Source: Prorocentrum cordatum (taxonomy: Eukaryota; Sar; Dinophyceae; Prorocentrales; Prorocentraceae). From it: 64,000 nt of DNA. Shown in pieces: positions 29,573-38,929 of the stretch. Where the stretch lies: assembly GCA_963575745.1 (NCBI GenBank), contig CAUYUJ010017817.1, positions 125,001-189,000 on the forward strand. Direction: 5' to 3'. The position numbers and the translations under genes were made by a program. The notes under the pieces were generated by a model that saw only the letters and a list, made by a program, of their open reading frames with translations, did not search any database and had not been told where the DNA came from. Position 1 is the stretch's first letter, and the number at the start of each line of letters is the position of its first letter.

Positions 29573-30060
29573 TGGCTAGCCCTGGAAACGACCAGGTAAT
29601 TGCTTTGCCAATTCCGTTTCTCCGTTTCTTTGCCGGTTCTGGCGCCGTGTTTTCCCGATTCCATCGCCGCTTGCTTGCCCGTTCCGGTAACGGCTTCAGA
29701 GCCGGAACCATTTTTTGTTAGCGTTTCCGGTCGCCGTTTCTTCACCGCTTCCGCTTTCAAGAGACACGTTTCCGGAAACGGTGAAGAAACGGCCCTGCCG
29801 TTTCCGCGGCCAACGAGGGTCTGGAGAAGTGGCATGGACGCTCCAACGTAAGACTCGAGTCTTACCTCATGTAAGTCGTGGGCAAGTCTGGAGAGCCCAT
29901 CTTTGCGCCCGGCCGCGCCCCCGCCCCTCCCCCCTACCCTGATCACGTCACGATTCGCGCCAGCGCCGTGTGAGAATTGGCCATCCCCCGGCTCTCCCAA
30001 ACTTCCCTGGCCCGAATCGTGACGTGACTGGCGCCTCCCCCCACATTCCCCCCTCCCACC
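29573..30060. other. Unassigned sequence rich in GTTTCCG, with a 15-bp inverted repeat
   Basis: 29600-29810 contains many CGTTTCCGG-like short repeats. TCACGTCACGATTCG (29943-29957) and its exact reverse complement (30013-30027) could form a hairpin with a 55-base loop. No gene recognised. Confidence 0.5.
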
Positions 30061-30259
30061 CCCCGCTCACGCATGTTGTCGCACGGGGGTAGAAAACGGT
30101 CTCTGACTTCTGCGGTCCCTCGACTCGCACTGGAGAGTCCACGACTGTTCCAGACTCAGCTGGACACTACCGTTCGCAAGACAAACGCCCACCAGGAGAA
30201 GTACCGAGAGGGCCGCCACGACACCCCGCATCTCAAAAGTTGGCGCGAAGTGCTGTGAA

Positions 30260-30500
30260 ATAAACGCTCCTAGGGCCTCTTGAAGGCCTCCTGGGGCCTC
30301 ATAAGGGGCCTCTTGGAGGCCTCTGGGGCCTCTAAGGGACATCTTGGCCTTCAGAGGCCGTCTTGAGGCCCTCTCGGGGCAGTCGTGGGTCCCTCTGTAG
30401 GCGCTTTAAGCTTTAGGGCCGTCCTAAGGGTCTATGAGGCCGCCTTGGGGCCGCCTTGGGGGCCTCTTGTGCCGTCTTAGAGCGCGCGTGGCGGGCCTCT
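30260..30500 (-). repeat. Family Q-like degenerate repeats
   Basis: Reverse-orientation CCAAGAGGCCTCC-like motifs, matching the composition of family Q but without its conserved tail. Confidence 0.5.
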
Positions 30501-30575
30501 TGCAGCGGCATCTCCGGACTCACCTGGATTTCTAAGTGTGTACCTCGGTCTTGATGGATTTGCCTAGATTTGCAA

Positions 30576-30744
30576 TCGGACCTAGGCCGGAAGAACATCC
30601 CTCAAGAACATGAGACCATCAGTCGGCCAAAACGCACAGAGCATCCAAGGGTGCCCTCCCCAGTGTGCACAAGACCATCCAACAAACACGAAGAACATTA
30701 GGGTACCCTCCCCGAACCGACCTCGATCTCATAAATCGGTCCGA
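30576..30744 (+). repeat. Dispersed repeat family G, copy G2
   Basis: Starts TCGGACCTAGGCCGGAAG and ends TCGGTCCGA (TCGGACC inverted). Shares CATGAGACC.TC.GTCGGCC and ACCCTCCCCGAACCGACC with G1 and G3. No target duplication found. Confidence 0.7.
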
Positions 30745-30836
30745 CTGTATCTGGCCTGATCCCCTCCAGTCGATGGGCAACAAATCGTCACATCCCTGCG
30801 GTCCTCCGAGCCCTCGACCCCACGGAAGCAGGCAGA

Positions 30837-30930
30837 AGCACGCACGCACGCACGCAGGCACGCAGGCAGGCACGCACGCACGCACACGTACACACGTACA
30901 CACACACACACACACCAATCAAAAAAAAGA
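30837..30930 (+). repeat. (CACG)n/(CA)n tract
   Basis: CACGCACG and CAGGCACG units followed by a short CA repeat. Confidence 0.85.
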
Positions 30931-31199
30931 AACGTCGATCATCTGTCCTCATCAATGTCGGGATCGAGGACGACGACGAAAGGGTGGAGACGCCGTCGCC
31001 CGCCTGCCAAGAAGGTCAGCTGCACGCAGGAGTGGCCCCCAGCCACGACGCGGCCGTGGGCGCGCGGCTTCCGGGGGGGCGGGCGCGGCCGAACCCGAGC
31101 GCGCAAGCCGCTGCTGCCGCATCGCATTCGGCGATTGAGGGGCCGTGATCGTGTTTTTTGTTTATCTATAAATATACCTATATACACAGATTTGAATAT

Positions 31200-31320
31200 A
31201 TGTATAGATATATATAGAGAGAGATAGAGAGAGAGAGAGAGAGAAAAAAAAACCCCCCCCCCCCCCCCCCCCCCCCCCCGTCCCCCCCAAAAAACAAAAA
31301 AAACGAAAACAAGACATAAA
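31200..31320 (+). repeat. GATA/GA tract, A-run and 30-base C-run
   Basis: A TATAGATATA-rich stretch, (GA)n at 31215-31242, poly-A, then a run of about 29 C (31251-31279) followed by CCC/AAA mixtures. The long C-run marks a likely assembly weak point. Confidence 0.9.
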
Positions 31321-31858
31321 GAAGGCGGATCACCGAAACGGCACACAGAAAAACCGTTCACCGAACTGGACTGGGCGGTCCAGTCTCGGAAACGCTCGGA
31401 ACCAATTCGAAAACCAGTCGGATCTGGTGAAAAGACTGGGATCTCGACCGAGCCACCACCAAGGAACACGAAAATAAAAAACAAGGGCGCCCGAAATGTT
31501 CAAACCAGTATCGGAAACGATAGCAAAAGCAGGAAAACAAAAACGGTAAATAAACAATGCCGTGCCGTTTCTAAGACCCACTAAGGCCGGGATAACCAAA
31601 CCGAAGCGCGAGGGCAACTGCTATCGCATCGCACTCAGCGATCATGGGAACCGCAGCGCGCCCACGGCAAAGGTCACTCCAGCTAGGGTTACGATGCACT
31701 TCGGGAAGCCTTCTCTGTCCGATCGCGCTCGCTATCCGTGTCGAATCCATGTCGAGCAAGCCGAATCCGCATCGAATCCATGTCGAATCCACGTCAGATC
31801 CGTGTCGAATCCACGTCGGCCCCGCGTCGGGTACTAGAAAGGACCGCAATCAGTAGAG

Positions 31859-32030
31859 CCGGACCTAGGCCAGAAGGACAACCCTGAAGATCATGAGACC
31901 CTCCGTCGGCCGAAACCGACAGAACATCCACGGGTGCCCCCCCCACGATGCACAAGACCACCCATCAAGCACGAAGAGAACTAGGGCACCCTCCCCGAAC
32001 CGACCTCGAATTTTTGTTTCCTCGGTCCGA
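31859..32030 (+). repeat. Dispersed repeat family G, copy G3
   Basis: Starts CCGGACCTAGGCCAGAAG and ends CGGTCCGA. Very similar to G2. A GTCGAATCCACGTC-type short tandem repeat lies just upstream (31735-31820). Confidence 0.7.
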
Positions 32031-32066
32031 CTGCAGGACGGACAGAGTGCCCGAAACGCGCTGCCG

Positions 32067-32768
32067 TGAAAGAGCACCCACCTGCGCGGGGGAGGCCGGC
32101 CCGCTGCCGCTGCCGCATCGACCCCGTCGGCGCGCAGGCTCGAGCCGAATCCGCACCGAACCGACGTCGACTCCGCGTCGGATCCGTGCCGAGTCCCCAT
32201 CGGTACAAGAAGGGGCCGCCATCAGTGGGACAGACCAGGTCCCCGAGTGCGCAGCGAGGGCGGAGGGGGAGGGGGAGGGGGAGGGGGAGGAGGAGGAGGA
32301 GGAGGGAGGAGGAGTAGGAGGGAGGGAGGAGGAGGGGAGGAGGATGGAGGGAGGAGGAGGAGGAGGAGGAGGGAGGTAGGAGGAGGAGAGGAGGAGAAGG
32401 AGAGAGAGGAGAAGAGGAGGAAGGAGCGAGGAGGAGGAGGAGGAGAGAGGAAGAGAAGGAGGAGGAGGAGGAGGAGGGGACGAGGGGGAGGAGGATGGGG
32501 AGAGGAGGAAGAGAAGGAGGAGGAGAGGAGGAGGAGTAGGAGGAGGGAGGAGGAGCGCGGAGGAGGAGGAGGAGGAGGAGTAGGAGGACGAGGACGAAGG
32601 AAGGAGGAGGAGGAGGAGGAGAGGAGGAGGAGGAGGAGGAGGAGGAGGAGGAAGGCACGCTGCTACGCGCAGCCGCGAAGAAGGCACCACCCGCCTGCGC
32701 GGGGGAGGCTTGGCCGCCGCTGCCGCCGCCGCACATCGACCCCGTCGGCGCACGCAGGCTCGAGTCTC
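32067..32768 (+). repeat. Paired direct repeat (family H) flanking an AGG array
   Basis: 32080-32140 and 32688-32760 share CCTGCGCGGGGGAGGC, a GCCGCTGCCG tract, and ATCGACCCCGTCGGCGC...GCAGGCTCGAG. The AGG array 32260-32655 lies between them. Confidence 0.7.
32260..32655 (+). repeat. (AGG)n simple repeat
   Basis: About 395 bp of AGG/GAG with frequent short interruptions. Confidence 0.95.
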
Positions 32769-32809
32769 GGCCCCCCCGCGCGCGCCGCCCGCCGCCTCCT
32801 TCCCCATGT

Positions 32810-33180
32810 CCATCCTCCTCTCCCCTCCTCCTCACCTCCTCCCCTCACCTCCTCCTCCTCCTCCCCTCCTCCCTCCTCCTCCTCCTCCTCCTCCTCGTCC
32901 TCGTCCTCCTCCTCCTGCCCCTCCTCCTGCAGGCCAGAATTTGTACGCCCGCGAAGTGTGGTGCTGAGCTTTCTTCCTGGTAAAGGGGGGTCAGACGACC
33001 CCTCCCCGTCGCCCTCTTTTTGGCCCTCCTCCTCCTCCTCCTCCTCCTCCTCATCATCCTCCTCCTGCTCCTCTTGCTCCCCCTCCTACTGCTCCTCGTC
33101 CTCCTCTTCCTCCTCGTCCTCCTCCTCCTCCTCCTCCTCGTTTCCTCTCCTCCTCCTCTCCTCCTCCTCTCCTCATCCTC
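32810..33180 (+). repeat. (TCC)n tracts
   Basis: TCC arrays at 32812-32930 and 33027-33178, with 90 bp of unique sequence between them. Confidence 0.95.
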
Positions 33181-33202
33181 GTCATCATCATCATCATCAT
33201 CA

Positions 33203-33257
<55 letters not shown>

Positions 33258-33258
33258 G

Positions 33259-33297
<39 letters not shown>

Positions 33298-33327
33298 CAT
33301 CCTCATCAGCAGCAGCAGCAGCAGCAG

Positions 33328-33365
<38 letters not shown>

Positions 33366-33454
33366 GCAGCATCAGCATCATCATCATCATCAGCATCATC
33401 GTCATCATCATCATCATCATGATCAGCATCATCATGATCAGCATCCTGATCAGG

Positions 33455-33491
<37 letters not shown>

Positions 33492-33604
33492 GTCATCATC
33501 ATCATCATCAGCATCATCAGCAGCATCATCATCAGCAGCAGCATCAACAGCAGCAGCATCATCCTCAGCATCATCAGCATCATCATCATCACCACCATCA
33601 TCAC

Positions 33605-33642
<38 letters not shown>

Positions 33643-33654
33643 GCATCGCCATCG

Positions 33655-33691
<37 letters not shown>

Positions 33692-34184
33692 AATCAGAAT
33701 TATAATCATCAGCAGCAGCAGCAGCATCAGCATCAGCATCATCAGCATCACCATCATCGGCAGCATCAGCAGCATCAGCAGCACCAGCATCATCAGCATC
33801 AGCATCAACATCATCCTCATCACCCATCATCATCAGCATCATTATCATCCTAATCATCATCTCATCATCCATCAGCATCATCATCAGCATCATCAGCAGC
33901 ATTATCATCCATTAGCATCATGATCATCAGCATCATCATGATCAACATCATCATCATAATCAGCATCAGCATCATCATCATCATCAACGTCAACAGCATC
34001 CTCATCCATCATCATCATCGTCATCATCATCGGCAGCATCAGCATCAGCATCATCATCAGCATCAGCATGAGCAGCAGCATCAGCATCATCATCAGCATC
34101 CTCATCACCATCATCATCACCCATCATCATCATCATCGCCGACATCAGCATCATCATCACCACCATCATCAGCAGCAGCATCAG

Positions 34185-34224
<40 letters not shown>

Positions 34225-34567
34225 TTCACCATCATCAGCATCATCTCATCATCACCATCTTCATCATACACCATCCTCAACATCAGCAGCAGCATCATCA
34301 TAATCAGCAGCAGCAGCAGCAGCATCATCAGCATAATCATCATCAGCAGCAGCAGCAGCATCAGCATCAGTGGCATCATCAGCAGCATCAGTATCGTCAT
34401 CATCAGCAGCAGCATTACTATCATCATCACCATCAATATCATTATCATCGTTATCATCATCATCCTGCTCCTCCTGCTCCCCCTCCTCCTGCTCCTCCGC
34501 CTCCTCCTCCTCCTCCTCCTTCTCCTCCTCCTCCTCCTCCTCCTCCTCCTCCTCCTCCTCCTCCTCC

Positions 34568-34619
<52 letters not shown>

Positions 34620-34850
34620 TATCATCATCGTCGTCATAGTCATTGTCATCGGTTTCATCATCATCATCATCAGCAGCAGCATCAGCAGCATCATCATCAG
34701 CATCGGCAGCATCATCCTCATCATCATCAGCATCATCATCATTGTCATCATCAGCAGCAGCATCAGCATCAGCATCAGCATCATCAGCCTCAGCATCAGT
34801 ATCATCAGCAGCATCATTAGCATCATCATCGTCATCAGCATCGTCATCAT
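33180..34850 (+). repeat. Giant (CAT)n/(CAG)n array, about 1.65 kb
   Basis: ATC/CAT triplets with scattered CAG, CGT and CCT variants, including a TCC block at 34466-34568. Variation is mostly at single positions of the triplet, so frames stay open for hundreds of codons (poly-Ile/Ser/His; Met/Asp on the other strand). Confidence 0.97.
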
Positions 34851-35147
34851 CATACCCATGTCGGCGGGGGCTCGAGTGGGCGGGCCCACGTGGCGGCCGC
34901 CGCCCCAGCTTACACCAGTGCACTTCGAAACGGCTCTCCGTCCGAGGCGCCTGGTGCCTGCTGCGGCTGCGCGTGCTGGCTGGCAGGCGCGGCACCGCCC
35001 GTCGGAGTGGTCCTCCACGAGTGGGCACATGGGCAGGGGCTGGCAGGGGCTTTGGGTGCCTGCTGCTCCATGCGGCGGAGGGGCCGAGGCGGCATCGCGG
35101 GGACCTCGCCGTGCTCCTCGGGCAATCGGCAGCTGGGAGCGGGGACA

Positions 35148-35228
35148 CCTGCCCCTGGGCGGCTGGAAAGTTTACACCCCTACGGTGCCACCGTCAGGGT
35201 ATAAACTTTCCAGCCGCCCAGGGGCAGG
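35148..35228. repeat. Near-perfect 81-bp palindrome
   Basis: Arms of 40 bp (start CCTGCCCCTGGGCGGCTGG; inner end CGGTG/CACCG) are inverted copies with three mismatches and a 1-base spacer. It could extrude as a cruciform. Confidence 0.85.
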
Positions 35229-35277
35229 CGCCCTCGACGGCGAAAAAGTTTCTTTTATACCGTTCTTCGCCCGTTAA

Positions 35278-36035
35278 AAGACGGGAGGTGGAAGGCACGG
35301 GCGCTGAGGCTCCCGGGGGTGGCGCTGCGGAAGCTGCGAGCCGGCAGCGTGGGGAGGCCCCTCGCGGCTGCTCGACCCCGGAGGAGCCGGGGGCCGGCGC
35401 CGAGGCGGCCTGCGATGCGCAGGGCGTGGGCAGCTGGCACGCAGTGCCGAGGCGGCGCAGCAGGTCCGAGGAGAGCATCGCACAAAGGCAGAGACGGCAG
35501 GCGCTGGCGCGCTGGGGCGGCGCTGCGGGAGCTGCTCGTCGGCAACGGTTACGTGGGGCATTTCCTTCTTCAGGCGGATTGTGGAGGAACAGCGAAAAAT
35601 AGCAAAAAAAAAATCAAGATTTGTCAAAGACAATCGCAAAATCGTCCTCAGACTATTTTTGTTACTATTTTTGTGTATGCCTCCTGTAGAGGGACATGCC
35701 TGACTTACGGCAACGGGTGGATGAGCTTCCTGGCTTCGCCGCTGCGAAGACGGGAAAAAAACAGAAAACATAGTGCTGGCAGCGAAGTGACCTGCGAATC
35801 GCAGGACGTCGGCGGCCGGCACGCGGCATCGGAGCGGCGCTGCAGGTCTGCCAACAGCTGGGACCTGGCTCGGCACGCGGCGGCCGAGGAGGCGGCCCGC
35901 TGGGCCAGGCAAAGCATGAAGAATGGCACGGAGCGCAGGGCGGCGACGGTGGTGCAGAAACACTTTTTTTATCCGCGGGTCGAGAGCGCACCTCTTCTGG
36001 TCGAAGCTAAGCGGGCCGCGCGAAGCTTGAATTAA
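35278..36035 (+). CDS. Unrecognised open frames with an imperfect protein repeat, split by MITE E3
   Basis: Two + segments encode related sequences: EAACDAQGVGSWHAVPRRRS (about 35402-35461) and EVTCESQDVGGRHAASERRC (about 35788-35847), each followed by a charged RW-containing helix. The second lies in the frame 35319-36035, which stays open across element E3; the first lies in another + frame. The - strand is also largely open, but the repeat similarity favours +. No family recognised. Confidence 0.35.
35549..35708 (+). mobile_element. hAT-like MITE family E, copy E3 (160 bp), TSD GGCAACGG
   Basis: Left TTACGTGGGGCATTTCC; right end reversed GTAAGTCAGGCATGTCCC. Exact 8-bp duplications GGCAACGG at 35541-35548 and 35709-35716. 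Insert plus duplication is 168 bp, a multiple of three, and one surrounding + frame remains open through it. Confidence 0.88.
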
Positions 36036-36095
36036 CGAGGGGGGGACAGAAGGAGAGGCCTCACGACAAGGCCAGGAGGAGGCAGAGCCTCGGGA

Positions 36096-36407
36096 TCAGG
36101 CGGTGCCGAAGACGATGTGCTTGCACAGGAACGCCAGGTCGTGCAGAGACACTTCGGGGGGCACCTGGCGCGGAGCAGCGCGCGGAGCAGAGCGGCCGTG
36201 GCCGGCAGCTCTCCAGAGCGAGCCCACTGTGCGCTCGCGAGCCGCTCGTCGCTGCAGGCGGCGGCGAGGACGAGGACGCCATCTGCGAAGGGGCCGTCGC
36301 GCTCGCGGAGCGGGAGCTGAAGACCACATCGGGGGCAGCTGGCGTGCCCGTCGTGCAGGCTGTAGGTAGGGACCCCACAAATAACGTACGCGCCCAGCTA
36401 TGTACAT
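36096..36407 (-). CDS. Unrecognised exon-like open frame with a CPRCG motif
   Basis: Read on the - strand from about 36370 downward, one frame encodes LHDGHASCPRCGLQLPLRER followed by an alanine-rich helical stretch (ADGVLVLAAACSDERLASAQ). A neighbouring frame continues VSLHDLAFLCKHIVFGTA to a stop at 36096, which implies one frame change. The C-x2-C-G and helical composition look protein-like. I cannot name a family. Confidence 0.3.
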   Translation of the reverse strand: MYIAGRVRYLWGPYLQPARRARQLPPMWSSAPAPRARRPLRRWRPRPRRRLQRRAARERTVGSLWRAAGHGRSAPRAAPRQVPPEVSLHDLAFLCKHIVFGTA

Positions 36408-36429
36408 GAACGCGGCCCCTTGACCCGCG

Positions 36430-36800
36430 AAACCTGCCGCGTGATACGAACAATCGTGCTATGCGAACTCTCGAAAACTGCGTGGATTCATGTACGTGTA
36501 CGTCCTTCTTTCGCTCCTGAGTAGGGGGCGGCAGGCTGTCTCGGCGGCGGAGGGGAGAAGCAGGCCCCTCCGGCAGGGGTCGGGGCGGCGGCGCAGAGGC
36601 GGCTGCCCAGGCGGCGGCGGCAGAGGCGAGAAAGGGTCGCCCATGGGCGCCTCGCGGGCCCGGCTGGCGGAGGAGGAGGCCCACCTGGCCCTGTGGATGC
36701 CACGACAGTGGGCACCCTAACAGTCCTGCCACTGGATTTAGAACGTGTCTAAATGCTCTGAGCATGCTCTGAACATGTGCTTTACATGCTTAAAGCATGC
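36430..36800. other. Unassigned sequence
   Basis: Overlapping open frames on both strands. 36740-36805 has repeated GCATGCT/ACATGCT words. No motif. Confidence 0.35.
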
Positions 36801-36807
36801 TTAACAC

Positions 36808-37530
36808 ATGTTTTGGACATCTGGAAGTTACTTGGCAGCACGCTGCCTGATCGTCCTCCACAACCTCGCCGAAAAGTCCCCGGAAGTGGCCCTGCTTGCA
36901 TCCGAGCCGGAGGTTCTGGACGCCGAGGCGGCCGAGCTGGATGGAGGGGCCCTGGAACACACAACTAAATACACACAAATAAAAGGATTCCCCATGTTTT
37001 CCCATATGTTCTTGGTTTCTGTCTTCCCCCACACTTCCCACATTTTCCTATTTTTTCCTGGGAGTCGACCATTGATTGCGTCTCTGCTTTTTGTCCCCCT
37101 CCTGGCTGGAGGCGGAGCCGCCGGGCAGCCCCGGTCGACCAAATCCCGGGCGCGGCCACCGAGGTCGGCCGGGAGGCGCTGGGGCGGCTGCGAGGGCGAC
37201 CGTGCCCCGTAGGCTTGCTGCTCGGGCCGCCCTCCCCCCCCTCACGGGGTGTGCGCTCGGGTGGTCGTGTACTCGCCATCGCTCGGACGTCCATTCCCTG
37301 TGTTTTTTGCCCGTTTCGTGTGTGATTTTTCACCAAACGATCAAGGATGCTCCTCGATGGTCCTCGCCGAAGGAAAGTTGCATACGTCCGAGCGATGCCA
37401 AGCTCACGGGGTGCGCGCTCGGGCGGTCGTGCACGGCTCGCTGTTCTCGAGCGCTTCTGGCGGAAGGGGCAGCGCCTGCCCCTGCCGCGCAGCGGCTCGG
37501 CGAAGTCGCCGATACACCAGTTCCCATTCC
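36808..37530 (+). CDS. Unrecognised coding remnant carrying two MITEs
   Basis: The + frame from 36808 encodes ARCLIVLHNLAEKSPEVALL then ASEPEVLDAEAAEL, a helical, armadillo-like sequence (appearance only). It is broken at 36940 by MITE C3. Conceptually removing the element and one TSD copy joins the frame to 37110 onward without a stop, continuing EAEPPGSPGRPN and RATVPRRLAARAALPP. MITE A3 then lies in the same open frame, flanked by a duplicated LTGCALG.SCT segment. The frame finally runs into a TCC array. Not recognised; could be a spliced exon or a pseudogene. Confidence 0.35.
36941..37104 (+). mobile_element. MITE family C, copy C3 (164 bp), TSD GCTGG
   Basis: Starts ATGGAGGGGCCCTGG and ends CCCCCTCCTG, flanked by exact 5-bp repeats GCTGG at 36936-36940 and 37105-37109. 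It lies inside a protein-like open frame. Confidence 0.85.
37272..37402 (+). mobile_element. MITE family A, copy A3, inside a 32-bp direct repeat
   Basis: Ends CTCGCCATCGCTCGGACG and CGTCCGAGCGATGCCAAG. Direct repeats at 37241-37272 and 37403-37434 match at 29 of 32 positions; all three differences are T on the left and C on the right. Confidence 0.8.
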
Positions 37531-37539
37531 CCACTCTCT

Positions 37540-37980
37540 CCTTCTCCTCCTTCTCCTCCGTCTCCTCCTCCTCCTCCTGCTCCTCCTCCTCCTCCTGCTC
37601 CTCCTCCTCCTCCTTCTCCTCCTCCTCCTTCTCCTCCTCCTCCTCATTCTCCTCCTCCTCCACCTCCTCCTGCTCCTCCTCCTGCTAATCCTCCTCCCCT
37701 CCTCCTCTCCTCTCCTCCTCCTCCTCTCCTCCTCCTCCTCCTCCCTCCTCCTCCTCCTCCCTCCTCTCTCCCTCCTCTCCTCCTCCTCCCCTCCTCCTCC
37801 TCCTCCTCCTCCTCCTCCTCCTCCTCCTCCCTCCTCCTCCTCCTCCTCCTCCTCCTCCTCCTCCCTCCTCCACTCCTCCACATCTTCCTCTCCTCCTCCA
37901 CTGTCCCTCTTCTCCCCATGCCTCCCCCTCCCTCTCCTCTCTCCCTCCTCCTCCTCCTCCTCATCATCATCCTCCTCCCC
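37540..37980 (+). repeat. (TCC)n simple repeat
   Basis: About 440 bp of TCC with TTC, TGC and CCC interruptions. Confidence 0.95.
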
Positions 37981-37989
37981 GTCCCTCCT

Positions 37990-38103
37990 CGTCGATCCTC
38001 TCGGATCGAGGACCGGAATTTGCAGACGTTTCTGGCCCCTTCAGGGCCTCCAGAGGCCCCCAAAGTCCGCCTAATGGCCTGCCCAGGCCTCGAGAGGCCT
38101 CCT
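37990..38103 (+). repeat. Dispersed repeat also found near 59790
   Basis: GGATCGAGGACCGGAATTTGC and GACGTT sequence followed by GGCCTC-rich repeats resembles 59797-59945. Both sit next to TCC arrays. A short (CGT)n follows at 38104-38130. Confidence 0.5.
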
Positions 38104-38130
38104 TCGTCGTCGTCGTCGTCGTCGTCGTCA

Positions 38131-38460
38131 TCCCTGCGGGGACAACAAGATTCCAATACCGTTCCTGACCCGACCTCGCCCAGGGTGCGTTCTGACCAAG
38201 CCTCCGGGGAGAATCCAGCCGTGGCGACGAGGGCCCTGCAGGACGAGCCGCGACATCGGCACTTCTTCCTGCTCTGAGCCCTCGTCCTCGCCGTCCTGGT
38301 CGCCCTCGCCGTCTGCGTGGATAGAGTGGCAGAAAACCGGAACGTAAACTTCTGGAGCTCCGCGGTGATTTCTTGGACCTGCGCAGGCGCCGCAGGGACT
38401 TCCGGCACACATCACAAGAAATCCGCGCGGAGCTCCAAAGGTGTGTGTATATGCTGTCGT
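38131..38460. other. Unassigned sequence
   Basis: Contains the 38205-38270 repeat related to 10.3 kb. No gene recognised. Confidence 0.35.
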
Positions 38461-38465
38461 TTGCC

Positions 38466-38571
38466 CTTCTCCTCCTCCTCCTCCTCCTCCTCCTCCTCCT
38501 CCTCCTCCTCCTCCCTCCTTCCTTCCTTCCTTCCTTCCTTCCTTCCTTCCTTCCTTCCTTCCTTCCTTCTC
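38466..38571 (+). repeat. (TCC)n followed by (TTCC)n
   Basis: TCC triplets at 38466-38516, then about 13 TTCC units to 38571. Confidence 0.95.
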
Positions 38572-38773
38572 CTCCACGTTTACGCTTACGGCATAAGCCT
38601 TATGCCGTGGTCTCGTCTTCGCTTGGGGCGCTGGGCCGCCGGCCTGTGATCGGGGTGAAGCCGCCCATCCTGTCGAGGGTGTCCTGCGGGCCCCACCGCC
38701 GCCGGAAGGCCGCAGGCCCCCACGGCCCGGAAGGGGCGGGGTCGAGGAAGAGGCGAGGTCGTCTTGCGGCAAG

Positions 38774-38926
38774 GGGCGACGAGATCTATACATGTGCACT
38801 GCTCCCTGGCCAGGCCCATCCTGGGCCCGGGAGCCGTGAAGAATTGCGCCCGCCTGGCGTGGCCAGGGAGGCATCTGCACCGTTCCTGGGCCCATGATGG
38901 GCCTGGCCAGGTAGATCTCGTCGCCC
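38774..38926. repeat. Inverted repeat with two exact 15-bp arm blocks
   Basis: GGGCGACGAGATCTA (38774-38788) pairs with 38912-38926, and CTGGCCAGGCCCATC (38806-38820) pairs with 38896-38910. A GGGCCC centre occurs on both inner sides. Similar GGGCCC-centred structure at 2855-2972. Confidence 0.75.
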
Positions 38927-38929
38927 TGC

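Noticed and set aside
33020-35148. Long Asp/Met, Ile/Ser and His-rich open frames
   Set aside because: Products of the CAT array in each frame, with no unique protein sequence.
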